From Pseudobacter sp. (GTDB lineage: Bacteria; Bacteroidota; Bacteroidia; Chitinophagales; Chitinophagaceae): DNA of 64,000 nucleotides. The stretch spans positions 597,228 to 661,227 of the forward strand of contig JAFIGX010000003.1 of assembly GCA_017849455.1 (NCBI GenBank). Reading direction: 5' to 3'. Every line of letters starts with the position of its first letter. The first letter of the stretch is position 1. The position numbers were made by a program, and so were the translations under genes. The notes beneath the pieces were generated by a model. The model did not search any database, was not told where the DNA came from, and saw only the letters and a list, made by a program, of their open reading frames with translations. Positions 28,501 to 35,469 of the stretch are shown in pieces.

Positions 28501-28652
28501 AGGATACATGCAAGGGAACCACCCAGGGAGATCCATTGCAGGGCAGGCTGGGAAGAAGGTTGCACCAGGTAGAGCCGCAAAAAATTGGCCAGCAGCAATG
28601 CCGCCAGAATGGACAGAAAAATGCGAACTGGTCCTCGGACTGGATTCTTCAT
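25527..28652 (-). CDS. PAS-PAS-GAF hybrid histidine kinase with two receiver domains
   Basis: A 1041-residue multidomain kinase. Two hydrophobic segments (about 8-28 and 38-58) anchor it. A PAS domain (about 70-190; [17 protein letters not shown] to RNITERKE) and a second PAS (about 205-330; [17 protein letters not shown] to VHDITERKK) are followed by a GAF domain (about 345-500; [20 protein letters not shown]). HisKA has [19 protein letters not shown], and the ATPase domain has [18 protein letters not shown] and [12 protein letters not shown]. Two receivers follow: one with [13 protein letters not shown], the other with [13 protein letters not shown] and [10 protein letters not shown]. Two receivers without an Hpt domain suggest phosphotransfer to a separate protein. 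Signals are likely cytoplasmic. Confidence 0.93.
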   Translation of the reverse strand: MKNPVRGPVRIFLSILAALLLANFLRLYLVQPSSQPALQWISLGGSLACILALLLGLSASHRRLRETEQQFRLLAEYSDDIISVHLPNSVFLYISPSVEKILGYSPKEMTGRSTVDYLHPQDVYKFSPQDQYVNALKKQPNLIVRYRMRSKEGPYIWLESIVKPIWEKGEITRIISTSRNITERKESEATNKQLLVNVKKSEALLRAVIDSTPDWIILKDVNHRFVLVNQSFADSLNMAPHQFIGKTDLDVGFPEEIVKGNAQKGIRGFWQDDDHVVATGKAVLIQEVSYLLRGKKQVVSVIKVPVWEPDETIGGVLSFVHDITERKKAESRLLRKDRLLQAMANATHQLISNNQLEESIGEAVRLLGMEMQVDNVHVYANDYDQSTRKWYADKLLKWSSIGNEIIHIHKGTKKPMLLDHHSSIFRALDRKEIFRAHVKNIKEDDLRSYYEKGNVRSIAIIPIHTSQDFWGFVAFRNCDEEREWTDTEISILQSFAATLAAAVERKQMEQELLEAKNMAESASKAKSSFMANMSHELRTPMNGIIGFTDLVLTTELQHSQREYLKNVKRSADGLLSIIDDILDFSRIEAGKLKIDHIPFRLDELIQETVDILTVKAFEKQLEIICHIDPELPSQFSGDPVRVRQVLVNLLGNAIKFTPQGEIFVSAINASPFYQRNGKQYQDVDISVRDTGIGISDKKLAKIFESFTQADASTTRKYGGTGLGLTISKSLSEMMGGDLTVKSEIGRGSTFTMRIPLEVINERPSIAADYKPPLRKVLVIDDNSTNRWLMQEIFRYFQIACEIASGAREALMILDRIQHSGEPLDLIITDHHMPDMDGIQLVQEIRSKMTGVSQPTILMLSSLEKDLLRNEAEKLGIHRLLTKPVKMYELYALLCAMFATGSEETRTPAVAPLPPRVAEAAPIMVVEDEPVSMMLISEVLRKMGFEVIRASNGKQALETLKHYEPVLIFMDVNMPEMDGYATTRHIRQMAEPWKNIPIIALTADAMEGDREKCIAHGMNDYISKPFRMEEIITILKSRTLLV

Positions 28653-29028
28653 GGTTTTATAATGGATATTCGCTCTTTGGATATCGTTTATAAAGATAAA
28701 TTGTTGTGATTATTAGGAATATATGCCTGATGTTTTTTTATTTACATTTTTGATTTTTTGTAATACATTGATTTACAATTAAATATTGCGATTCGGTTTT
28801 AAGACAAGCTAGCTAGGTGATTTTTTGAACTAATTCTGTATTAAAAATGTATATTAAATAAGACGGACTATTATGAATTTGAGAGTATTGTTCTTGCTTA
28901 TCTTCTTTCATTTTGGATGAAATTCAAGCCAATACTGAAATAAATTATAAGTGGTGATTTTAAAGAGATCATTATGAATTCGGGAGTTTTTTTCGCTAAT
29001 ATTGTATTGAATTTGGAACAACTTCTTC
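28653..29028. other. Intergenic region between hybrid kinase and hicBA
   Basis: A 376-base AT-rich stretch with no convincing gene. It should contain the divergent promoters. On the minus strand TATCTTTA (28698 to 28691) is one base off TAnnTTTG for the kinase. On the plus strand TGAATTTG (29008-29015) is one base off, 13 bases before the hicB start. An imperfect 17-bp direct repeat (ATTATGAATTYGRGAGT) occurs at 28870-28886 and 28971-28987. Confidence 0.5.
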
Positions 29029-29385
29029 ATGTCCAAACAAGTCATTAAAACCAATACAGATACTATCGAGATTAAGGTTTCGGTGATCCTATTAGAGGAA
29101 CACGGCCAATTTGTTGCATATTGTCCCGCGCTTGAACTATCTTCGTATGGTGAAACAGAGAAAGAGGCTGTAGTAGCATTTGATGATGCGGTGGAAGTTT
29201 TTTTTGATGAAACTCAACGTAAAGGGACACTCGAAAAATCGCTTTTAAGGTTAGGCTGGATATTACAACAAAAACCAAGACCATCGTACATTCCTCCACG
29301 TATATCCGCCTCACTTCATAATAAACTGCTTAAAAAAAATCCTAAGAAAGTATATGATGAGCGGGTATCAATACCTGTTAATTAA
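29029..29385 (+). CDS. hicB: HicB-like antitoxin
   Basis: A 118-residue protein with the HicB partial RNase H fold: strand IEIKVSVILLEEHGQFVAYC, the hallmark CPALELSSYGETEKEAVVAF, and a helix DDAVEVFFDETQRKG. The C-terminal third is basic and is not an obvious helix-turn-helix. HicB proteins bind and neutralise the HicA mRNA interferase and often repress their own promoter. The stop codon directly abuts the ATG of hicA with no gap, so antitoxin precedes toxin, the reverse of the classic hicAB order. Confidence 0.85.
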   Translation: MSKQVIKTNTDTIEIKVSVILLEEHGQFVAYCPALELSSYGETEKEAVVAFDDAVEVFFDETQRKGTLEKSLLRLGWILQQKPRPSYIPPRISASLHNKLLKKNPKKVYDERVSIPVN

Positions 29386-29622
29386 ATGGGATTTAAACCT
29401 GTTCAAACAAAAAAATTCAGAAAATGGCTAAAACGCCGTGGTCTCGTGTATAAGAGGACTACGGCAAGTCATGAAATATGGGACTATCCTGATGATTCTT
29501 TATGGCGTCCGGTAACCTTTCGTGGAGCAAAAAATGAGATTCCTGGTACTCATATTCACACCAACCTGCAAACACTTGGCATAACCTATGCTGAATTTGA
29601 GAAAGAAATCAAGGAAATCTGA
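29386..29622 (+). CDS. hicA: HicA-like mRNA interferase toxin
   Basis: A 78-residue protein with the dsRNA-binding-like HicA fold: TKKFRKWLKRRGLVYKRTTA, then the catalytic-type His in ASHEIWDYP, and the following strands VTFRGAKNEIPGTHIHTNLQ. HicA toxins cleave mRNA during translation and are held inactive by HicB. The protein is slightly longer than the classical 58-residue HicA but normal for Bacteroidota members. Its start is fused to the hicB stop, so translation is coupled. Confidence 0.87.
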   Translation: MGFKPVQTKKFRKWLKRRGLVYKRTTASHEIWDYPDDSLWRPVTFRGAKNEIPGTHIHTNLQTLGITYAEFEKEIKEI

Positions 29623-29649
29623 GCATATAATTACTTTACACTTTAACAT

Positions 29650-30774
29650 TTAATAGTCGATCACCTGCTCTTCGATCTGCCTGGGCAGTTCCCTGAACTG
29701 GTATTTCTGGGTACGCAGTTGGGGCTCGAAACCGGCCTCTTTGATGGCCTGCTGGATGCTTTTATAGGTGAAGCGATGGGGCGCCCCGGCGGCGCTGACC
29801 ACATTTTCTTCCAGCATGATGCTACCGAAATCATTGGCGCCTGCGTGCAGGCAGATCTGGGCAGTCTCCTTGCCTACGGTGAGCCAGGAAGCCTGTACAT
29901 TTTTGATATTGGGCAGCATGATGCGGCTGATGGCGATCATACGGATATATTCTTCGGCGGTGGTGAGATTATGAACGCCCCTGATCCTGGCCAGCAGGGT
30001 ATCCACATCCTGGAAGGTCCAGGGTATGAAGGCCAGGAAACCATTGGCTGTGGCTGGTTTGCGGGATTGTACATCGCGGAGGCTCACCAGGTGCTCGAAC
30101 CTTTCGCGGACCGTTTCCACATGGCCGAACATCATCGTGGCCGAGGTGGTGATATCCAGTTTATGGGCCTCATGCATGATATCGAGCCATTCCCGGGCGC
30201 CGCATTTTCCTTTTGAAATGAGCCGTCTCACCCTGTCTACCAGGATCTCGGCCCCTGCGCCCGGCAGGCTGTCCATCCCCGCCTCTTTCAGCGCCGTCAG
30301 CACTTCACGGTGTGTGGATTTTTCCAGCTTGGTGATATGGGCCACTTCAGGAGGTCCGAGGGTATGCAGTTTCAGGGTTGGATACAATTCCTTGAGCTGC
30401 CTGAACAGGTCTACATAGAACTGCAAACCCAGCTTGGGGTGATGGCCTCCCTGGAGCAGGAGCTGGTCGCCACCCCATCGGAAGGTCTCTTCTATTTTTT
30501 TCTTATAGGTCCCGATATCGGTGATATAAGCTTCCGGATGACCGGGAATGCGGTAGAAATTACAGAACTTACAATTGGCGATGCAGACATTGGTGGTATT
30601 CACGTTGCGGTCTATCTGCCAGGTGACTTTGCCATGGGGCACCTGCTTTTTGCGGAGCTCATTGGCTACGAACATCAGCTCGGTCAGCGGGGCCTGCTCA
30701 TACAGGCTCATACCTTCTTCAATGGTCAGGGATCCGAAATCCAGCGCTTTGGAATATAAATCTTGTAAGTTCAT
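29650..30774 (-). CDS. mqnC: Cyclic dehypoxanthinyl futalosine synthase (MqnC)
   Basis: A 374-residue radical SAM enzyme of the futalosine pathway for menaquinone. The iron-sulfur motif CxxxCxxC is in NVCIANCKFCNFYR, preceded by WQIDRNVN. Further MqnC-type signatures are QLLLQGGHHPKLGL, DSLPGAGAEILVDRVRRLIS, TSATMMFGHVET, ASWLTVGKE and HAGANDFGSIMLEENVVSAAG. These favour MqnC over MqnE, whose equivalent positions differ. MqnC closes the second ring of the quinone precursor. This fits the menaquinol-oxidising complex encoded further down the window. A perfect TAnnTTTG box lies upstream. Confidence 0.88.
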   Translation of the reverse strand: MNLQDLYSKALDFGSLTIEEGMSLYEQAPLTELMFVANELRKKQVPHGKVTWQIDRNVNTTNVCIANCKFCNFYRIPGHPEAYITDIGTYKKKIEETFRWGGDQLLLQGGHHPKLGLQFYVDLFRQLKELYPTLKLHTLGPPEVAHITKLEKSTHREVLTALKEAGMDSLPGAGAEILVDRVRRLISKGKCGAREWLDIMHEAHKLDITTSATMMFGHVETVRERFEHLVSLRDVQSRKPATANGFLAFIPWTFQDVDTLLARIRGVHNLTTAEEYIRMIAISRIMLPNIKNVQASWLTVGKETAQICLHAGANDFGSIMLEENVVSAAGAPHRFTYKSIQQAIKEAGFEPQLRTQKYQFRELPRQIEEQVIDY

Positions 30775-30791
30775 ACGATCGAATGTAACAA

Positions 30792-30799
30792 CAAAAATA
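30792..30799 (-). promoter_or_regulatory. TAnnTTTG promoter box of mqnC
   Basis: On the minus strand TATTTTTG matches the Bacteroidota -7 consensus. Its last base is 17 bases before the mqnC ATG, leaving room for a very short leader. No -33 TTG was recognised. Confidence 0.55.
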
Positions 30800-31032
30800 C
30801 TAAACGGACGGTTTTGTCGGCAGGCACTTATATTTTACCGGTGGCATTCTCTTTTTCATCGAAATAAATTATCTTACCACTACAAGGAATCCTGCCATAT
30901 CTCAGTTGACGTAGAAGTAAATAAGATCCTAATCCGGATGGTGATTGCCTGTTAAATGGCTGTCTGTGTTACGGAACCTGTTTTTGATTGAATTCACTGG
31001 ATATTATTCTGAAAAAAAAGTATACTAGCTGC

Positions 31033-32232
31033 ATGCGATTGCTCACCATTGTTATCCTATGCATGGTCCTCACGGGGAATGTGCTGCAGGCGCAGGAAGA
31101 ATTCATTCCTCCTCCTGCCAGGCAGATCACCAGTTTCCCGTTCAGGATGCTCACGGGAGGGATCATCACCCTCAAGGCAAAATTCAGTGATTTCCCGGAT
31201 TCCCTTACGTTCATTCTCGATACCGGAAGCGGTGGCATCTCCCTGGATTCCGCTACTGCTACACGCCTGAAGCTTACCACCATACTCAGCGACCGCACCA
31301 TCCGTGGCATTGCCGGCATCAGGCAGGTACGTTTCGTTTATAATCAGTCATTACACCTGCCGGGCCTTCAGGTAGACAGCCTCAATTTCCATGTGAACGA
31401 TTATGATGTGCTCACCAGCGCCTATGGCGAAAAGATCGACGGCATCATCGGCTATAGCTTTCTCTCCCGGTATATCGTAAAGATCGATTACGATAGTTCC
31501 CGCATCCATGTGTTCACCAAAGGCACCATGAAATATCCCAAAGGAGGCTTCCTGCTCAAACCTTTACTGGTCAATATTCCCATCATGCAGGGCAATGTAC
31601 GGGATGACCGCGAACTCACTTCCAGGTTTTATTTCGATACCGGCGCGGGGATGTGCCTGCTGCTCTCATCCGATTTCGTGAGCGACAGTATTTTCATCAG
31701 GCCCCGCCGTAAATGGTATGCTACCCAGGCAGAAGGACTGGGAGGCAAGGCCCCCATGAAACAGGGAGTAGTGAAACAACTGAAGGTAGGGCCGTACAGA
31801 TTCAGGAATGTGCCTACTTATATTTTTGAAGACGAATATAACGTTACATCCTATCCATACCTGGGAGGATTGATCGGTAACGACCTGTTGCGCCGGTTCA
31901 ATATCATCATCAACTACGACAAGCGTGATATTTATATGATGCCCAATACCCATTTCAAGGATATTTTCGACTATTCCTATACAGGGTTGGGCATGTACGT
32001 GATCGATGGAGAGATCCAGGTAGTGGATATCATGCCCGGCTCACCCGCAGAACTGGCGGGGTTCAAATCGGGCGACGTGATCCTGGCAGTAGCCAATAAC
32101 TTCAGCAAGAATATCCAGACCTACAAGAACCTGATGCAAACTCCCGGCGAAAAGCTGAAAGTACTGGTGCTCCGGGAACAAGGCCCGGTAGTACTGACCC
32201 TGAAAGTAAAGAGCGTGCTGACAGGCCGGTAG
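31033..32232 (+). CDS. Exported retropepsin-like aspartic protease with PDZ domain
   Basis: A 399-residue protein; the ATG at 31033 begins a good signal peptide (MRLLTIVILCMVLTGNVLQAQ), whereas an ATG 45 bases upstream adds a polar leader. Two retropepsin-like halves are present, each with an Asp-Thr-Gly motif: FILDTGSGGISLDS (near residue 60) and FYFDTGAGMCLLLS (near residue 203). Each is followed by a hydrophobic-hydrophobic-Gly element (IDGIIGYSFLSRY, LGGLIGNDLLRRF). A PDZ domain ends the protein (about 310-395; VVDIMPGSPAELAGFKSGDVILA). It probably cleaves or binds peptides in the periplasm. Substrate unknown. Confidence 0.85.
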   Translation: MRLLTIVILCMVLTGNVLQAQEEFIPPPARQITSFPFRMLTGGIITLKAKFSDFPDSLTFILDTGSGGISLDSATATRLKLTTILSDRTIRGIAGIRQVRFVYNQSLHLPGLQVDSLNFHVNDYDVLTSAYGEKIDGIIGYSFLSRYIVKIDYDSSRIHVFTKGTMKYPKGGFLLKPLLVNIPIMQGNVRDDRELTSRFYFDTGAGMCLLLSSDFVSDSIFIRPRRKWYATQAEGLGGKAPMKQGVVKQLKVGPYRFRNVPTYIFEDEYNVTSYPYLGGLIGNDLLRRFNIIINYDKRDIYMMPNTHFKDIFDYSYTGLGMYVIDGEIQVVDIMPGSPAELAGFKSGDVILAVANNFSKNIQTYKNLMQTPGEKLKVLVLREQGPVVLTLKVKSVLTGR

Positions 32233-32357
32233 TGCTAACTTTCATGGAATCACAACCTTAGCATGGCCATCCCTTCCGTTCGCCATAATTGTGATGCCGT
32301 TTTAAACCATTTCCCCCAACTTGTCGTTAATTTGCTGTTTCTCATTAATTGACGAGC

Positions 32358-33596
32358 ATGATACAATTCGAAAAATTCACCCTCTCCAACGGCCTCCGCG
32401 TGATCGTACATGAAGACCATGCCACACCCATGGCAGTCGTCAATATCATGTACGACGTAGGCGCAAGGGATGAGGACCCCAATAAGACCGGATTTGCCCA
32501 CCTGTTCGAGCACCTGATGTTCGGCGGCTCCGTGAACATCGAAGATTATGAAACGCCACTGCAGATGGCAGGCGGTGAAAACAATGCCTATACCAGCAAT
32601 GACCTCACCAATTATTATGTACAGTTGCCTGCTGAAAATCTCGAAACCGCCTTCTGGCTCGAAAGCGACCGGATGCTCTCGCTGGCGTTCAGCAAGAAAA
32701 GCCTGGAAGTGCAGCGCAAAGTGGTGAGCGAAGAATTCAAGGAACATTATATCAACAAGCCTTATGGCGATGTATGGTTCAAGATGCGGGAGATGGCGTA
32801 CAAAGTGCATCCTTACCGGTGGATGACCATCGGCAAAGAGCTTTCGCATATAGAACAGGCCAGTCTTGCAGATGTAAAACATTTCTTCGCCAAACATTAC
32901 CGCCCGGTCAATGCTATCCTCGTAGTAGGCGGGCATGTGAAAACAGAACAGGTGAAGCAACTCGCCGAAAAATGGTTTGGCGATATTCCCTCCGGTGAAA
33001 AATATATCCGTTCCATCCCGGCAGAGCCGCGGCAAATGGCGGCCCGCCGCATGGAGGTGCATGCGCCCGTTCCCCTCGATGCCCTGTACAAGACCTGGCA
33101 TATGGATGACAGATTGAGCCACGGCTATTATGTGGCCGACCTGATCACCGAAGTGATGGGAGGTGGTGGCTCTTCCCGCCTCTACCAGTCATTGGTGAAA
33201 GAGAAAAAACTATTCAGCAATATCGAATGCTTTCATTTTGGCACGGTCGATAAAGGGCTTATCACCATCGAAGGCAAGCTGGTGAAAGGCGTGAAAATGG
33301 AAGATGCAGAGAAAGCGGTGGAAGACGAGCTCGACAAACTGAAACAGGATGGCATCAGTGAAAAAGAGCTCACCAAGATCAAGAACAAAACAGAATCCGC
33401 GATCGCTTTCGAAGACATGAGCGTGATGACAAGGGCCAATAACCTGGCCTTCTATGAACTGCTTGGCGATGCAAACCTCTTCAACAGCGACCGCGAAAAA
33501 TATTTTTCGGTAACGGCGGAAGAAGTGCTGCAGCACAGCCGGCAGATACTCGATGTGAACAACAGCAATACGCTTACATATTACAGTGAAAACTAA
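32358..33596 (+). CDS. M16 family zinc peptidase, catalytic subunit
   Basis: A 412-residue processing-peptidase-like protein. The start is the ATG at 32358; a TTG nine bases upstream is also in frame. The inverted zinc motif HLFEH is at residues 48-52 (HxxEH), with the distal Glu in VVSEEFKEHY. The C-terminal half has GGGGSSRLYQSLVKEKKLFS, keeping the substrate-binding Arg, while the usual Tyr position reads Phe. It is followed after 2 bases by a second M16 gene that lacks the zinc site but keeps the Arg-Tyr pair. The two should form a heterodimer like mitochondrial processing peptidase. No signal peptide is visible. Confidence 0.9.
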   Translation: MIQFEKFTLSNGLRVIVHEDHATPMAVVNIMYDVGARDEDPNKTGFAHLFEHLMFGGSVNIEDYETPLQMAGGENNAYTSNDLTNYYVQLPAENLETAFWLESDRMLSLAFSKKSLEVQRKVVSEEFKEHYINKPYGDVWFKMREMAYKVHPYRWMTIGKELSHIEQASLADVKHFFAKHYRPVNAILVVGGHVKTEQVKQLAEKWFGDIPSGEKYIRSIPAEPRQMAARRMEVHAPVPLDALYKTWHMDDRLSHGYYVADLITEVMGGGGSSRLYQSLVKEKKLFSNIECFHFGTVDKGLITIEGKLVKGVKMEDAEKAVEDELDKLKQDGISEKELTKIKNKTESAIAFEDMSVMTRANNLAFYELLGDANLFNSDREKYFSVTAEEVLQHSRQILDVNNSNTLTYYSEN

Positions 33597-33598
33597 TT

Positions 33599-34885
33599 AT
33601 GCCCAACAGAACAATAGCGCCCGCAATAAAAGATCCCGTTGATTTCGACATAGTATTGCCACGTTGTGAAAAGAATATACTTTCCAATGGGGTAGAAGTA
33701 TACAGCCTGAATATGGGAAACGAAGACACCCTCCTGCTCAATTGGGTGTTCTATGCAGGTAACTGGTACGAGAACAAGAAAACAGTATCCGCCGCCACCA
33801 ATTATTTGCTCAAGAACGGCACTACCGGCCGCGATGCTTTTTCCATCAACGAACATTTCGAGTATTATGGGGCCTACCTGAACAGGTCTTGCTATTGTGA
33901 AACGTCTGAGATCACCCTGCATACCCTTAACAGGCACGTATATGCGCTGTTGCCGGTAGTGGCCGAACTGATCACCGATGCCGTTTTTCCAGGGGAAGAG
34001 CTGGCCATTTACCAGCAGAATTCACAGCAGCGGCTGAAAGTGAACCTGCAGAAATCCGAGTTCGTGGCAGGCCGTCTCATCGATTCTTTCCTCTTCGGTC
34101 CTGCACACCCCTATGGCAAATACAACAATGCGGAAGACTACGCCGCCGTGCAACGGGAAGACCTGCTCACCTTTTATGATACTTTCTATCGCCAGGGACG
34201 CTGTGTGATCTTTGCTGCGGGCAAATTACCGCCCGACCTGCTGCCTGAGCTGGAAAAATATTTCGGGAAGCTGCCTTTGCGTAACCATCGCGCTCAGCCG
34301 CTGATCGTTCCACATACCGTGCAGCCATCACCCGATAAAAAACGCCAGGTCATGAACGATCCCGATGGTGTGCAGGCCGCAATACGCATGGCCCGGCCAT
34401 TCCCCAACCGGCATCATCCCGATTTCCAGAAGGCCCAGGTGCTGAACAATGTGTTCGGCGGGTTCTTCGGGTCGCGGCTCATGGGCAATATCCGGGAAGA
34501 CAAAGGGTATACTTATGGCATCTATAGCTATCTTCTCAATTATATCCATGAAAGCGGATGGATGATCAGCACCGAAGCCGGCAGGGACGTGAGCGAGGCA
34601 ACGATCCGGGAGATCCATCACGAAATGGCCTCCCTGCGCAATGAACCGGTAGATGAGGAAGAGCTGATGATGACACGTAATTTCATCATCGGACAGGTAC
34701 TGGGCGACCTCGATGGGCCTTTCCAGGTGATCGGCAGATGGAAAAATATGGTGTTGAATGATGTGGAGGAAGATTATTTCTATCAGGGACTGGAGATCGT
34801 TCGCCGCATCACTGCCACTGAATTGCAGGAACTGGCCAATAAATATCTGCATCCGGAAGACTTTTATGAGTTGGTCGTTGTCTGA
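33599..34885 (+). CDS. M16 family peptidase, non-catalytic (Arg/Tyr) subunit
   Basis: A 428-residue M16 protein in which the zinc motif is replaced (SAATNYLLKNGT at the corresponding place). The C-terminal half keeps the substrate-binding pair in GGFFGSRLMGNIREDKGYTYGIYS. It starts 2 bases after the catalytic subunit. The stop codon TGA (34883-34885) lies inside the left arm of the long inverted repeat at 34880-35057. Confidence 0.9.
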   Translation: MPNRTIAPAIKDPVDFDIVLPRCEKNILSNGVEVYSLNMGNEDTLLLNWVFYAGNWYENKKTVSAATNYLLKNGTTGRDAFSINEHFEYYGAYLNRSCYCETSEITLHTLNRHVYALLPVVAELITDAVFPGEELAIYQQNSQQRLKVNLQKSEFVAGRLIDSFLFGPAHPYGKYNNAEDYAAVQREDLLTFYDTFYRQGRCVIFAAGKLPPDLLPELEKYFGKLPLRNHRAQPLIVPHTVQPSPDKKRQVMNDPDGVQAAIRMARPFPNRHHPDFQKAQVLNNVFGGFFGSRLMGNIREDKGYTYGIYSYLLNYIHESGWMISTEAGRDVSEATIREIHHEMASLRNEPVDEEELMMTRNFIIGQVLGDLDGPFQVIGRWKNMVLNDVEEDYFYQGLEIVRRITATELQELANKYLHPEDFYELVVV

Positions 34886-35057
34886 ACTGGGATTTATGAG
34901 ATGTTTGGGATTAGTGGGATAAGTTGAAGGTGTAAAATACCTGAATGGTGAATTGAATCCCCGATAATCCAGCCGGAGTTTGTGGGAAAAAATCAATAAA
35001 TTACATTTGATAGGTTATCCCACTAATCCCAAACATCTCATGAATCCCAGTTCAGAC
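34880..35057. repeat. Long inverted repeat with 9-bp unit arms
   Basis: The left arm (34880-34922, beginning GTCTGAACTGGGATTTATG) and right arm (35015-35057) are 43 bases each and complementary with one mismatch, separated by a 92-base loop. Each arm is made of 9-base units: GTCTGAACT, GGGATTTAT, GAGATGTTT, GGGATTAGT, GGGATAAGT. The element overlaps the stop codon of the M16 gene and ends 11 bases before the next gene's ATG. It could terminate or stabilise mRNA, and resembles dispersed intergenic repeats of Bacteroidota. Confidence 0.85.
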
Positions 35058-35068
35058 AAATTCAGACT

Positions 35069-35419
35069 ATGAATTTTATCATGAGGATCATCGTAACCTC
35101 GATCGTGGCATTCGGCCTCTCATACCTGCTGAGTGGTGTTCATATAGATACATTCTGGACGGCCATCGTACTGGCCATTGTGCTGGCGATCCTGAACGCC
35201 ATCGTAAAGCCTGTGCTTATTTTTCTCACCCTTCCTATTACACTGGTCACATTAGGATTGTTCCTGCTTGTGATCAATGCCGGTATCATTCTCCTGGCAG
35301 CCAAGGTGGTGAACGGCTTCAAGGTAGACGGATTCTGGTGGGCCCTTCTGTTTGGGTTGTTATTGTCGATCGTAACCTCCGTCATGTACAGGGAAGACAG
35401 GGAGGAACGTGAATCCTGA
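35069..35419 (+). CDS. Phage-holin-family-IV-like membrane protein
   Basis: A 116-residue protein with four hydrophobic segments (about 5-22, 28-50, 55-78, 85-105). It carries the conserved features of the holin superfamily IV-like membrane proteins: AILNAIVKPVLIFLTLPITL, LGLFLLVINAGIILLAA and a final VDGFWWALLFG. These proteins are common in non-phage contexts and there is no other phage gene here, so it is most likely a housekeeping membrane protein of unknown role. Confidence 0.8.
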   Translation: MNFIMRIIVTSIVAFGLSYLLSGVHIDTFWTAIVLAIVLAILNAIVKPVLIFLTLPITLVTLGLFLLVINAGIILLAAKVVNGFKVDGFWWALLFGLLLSIVTSVMYREDREERES

Positions 35420-35469
35420 TGAAACGCTGACAGTTACTAACTTCATGCTATACATTATTTCTACTGCGT

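Noticed and set aside
35069..35419. Prophage signal from a holin-like gene
   Set aside because: Proteins of this holin-like superfamily are common chromosomal membrane proteins, and there are no other phage genes or integration sites nearby.
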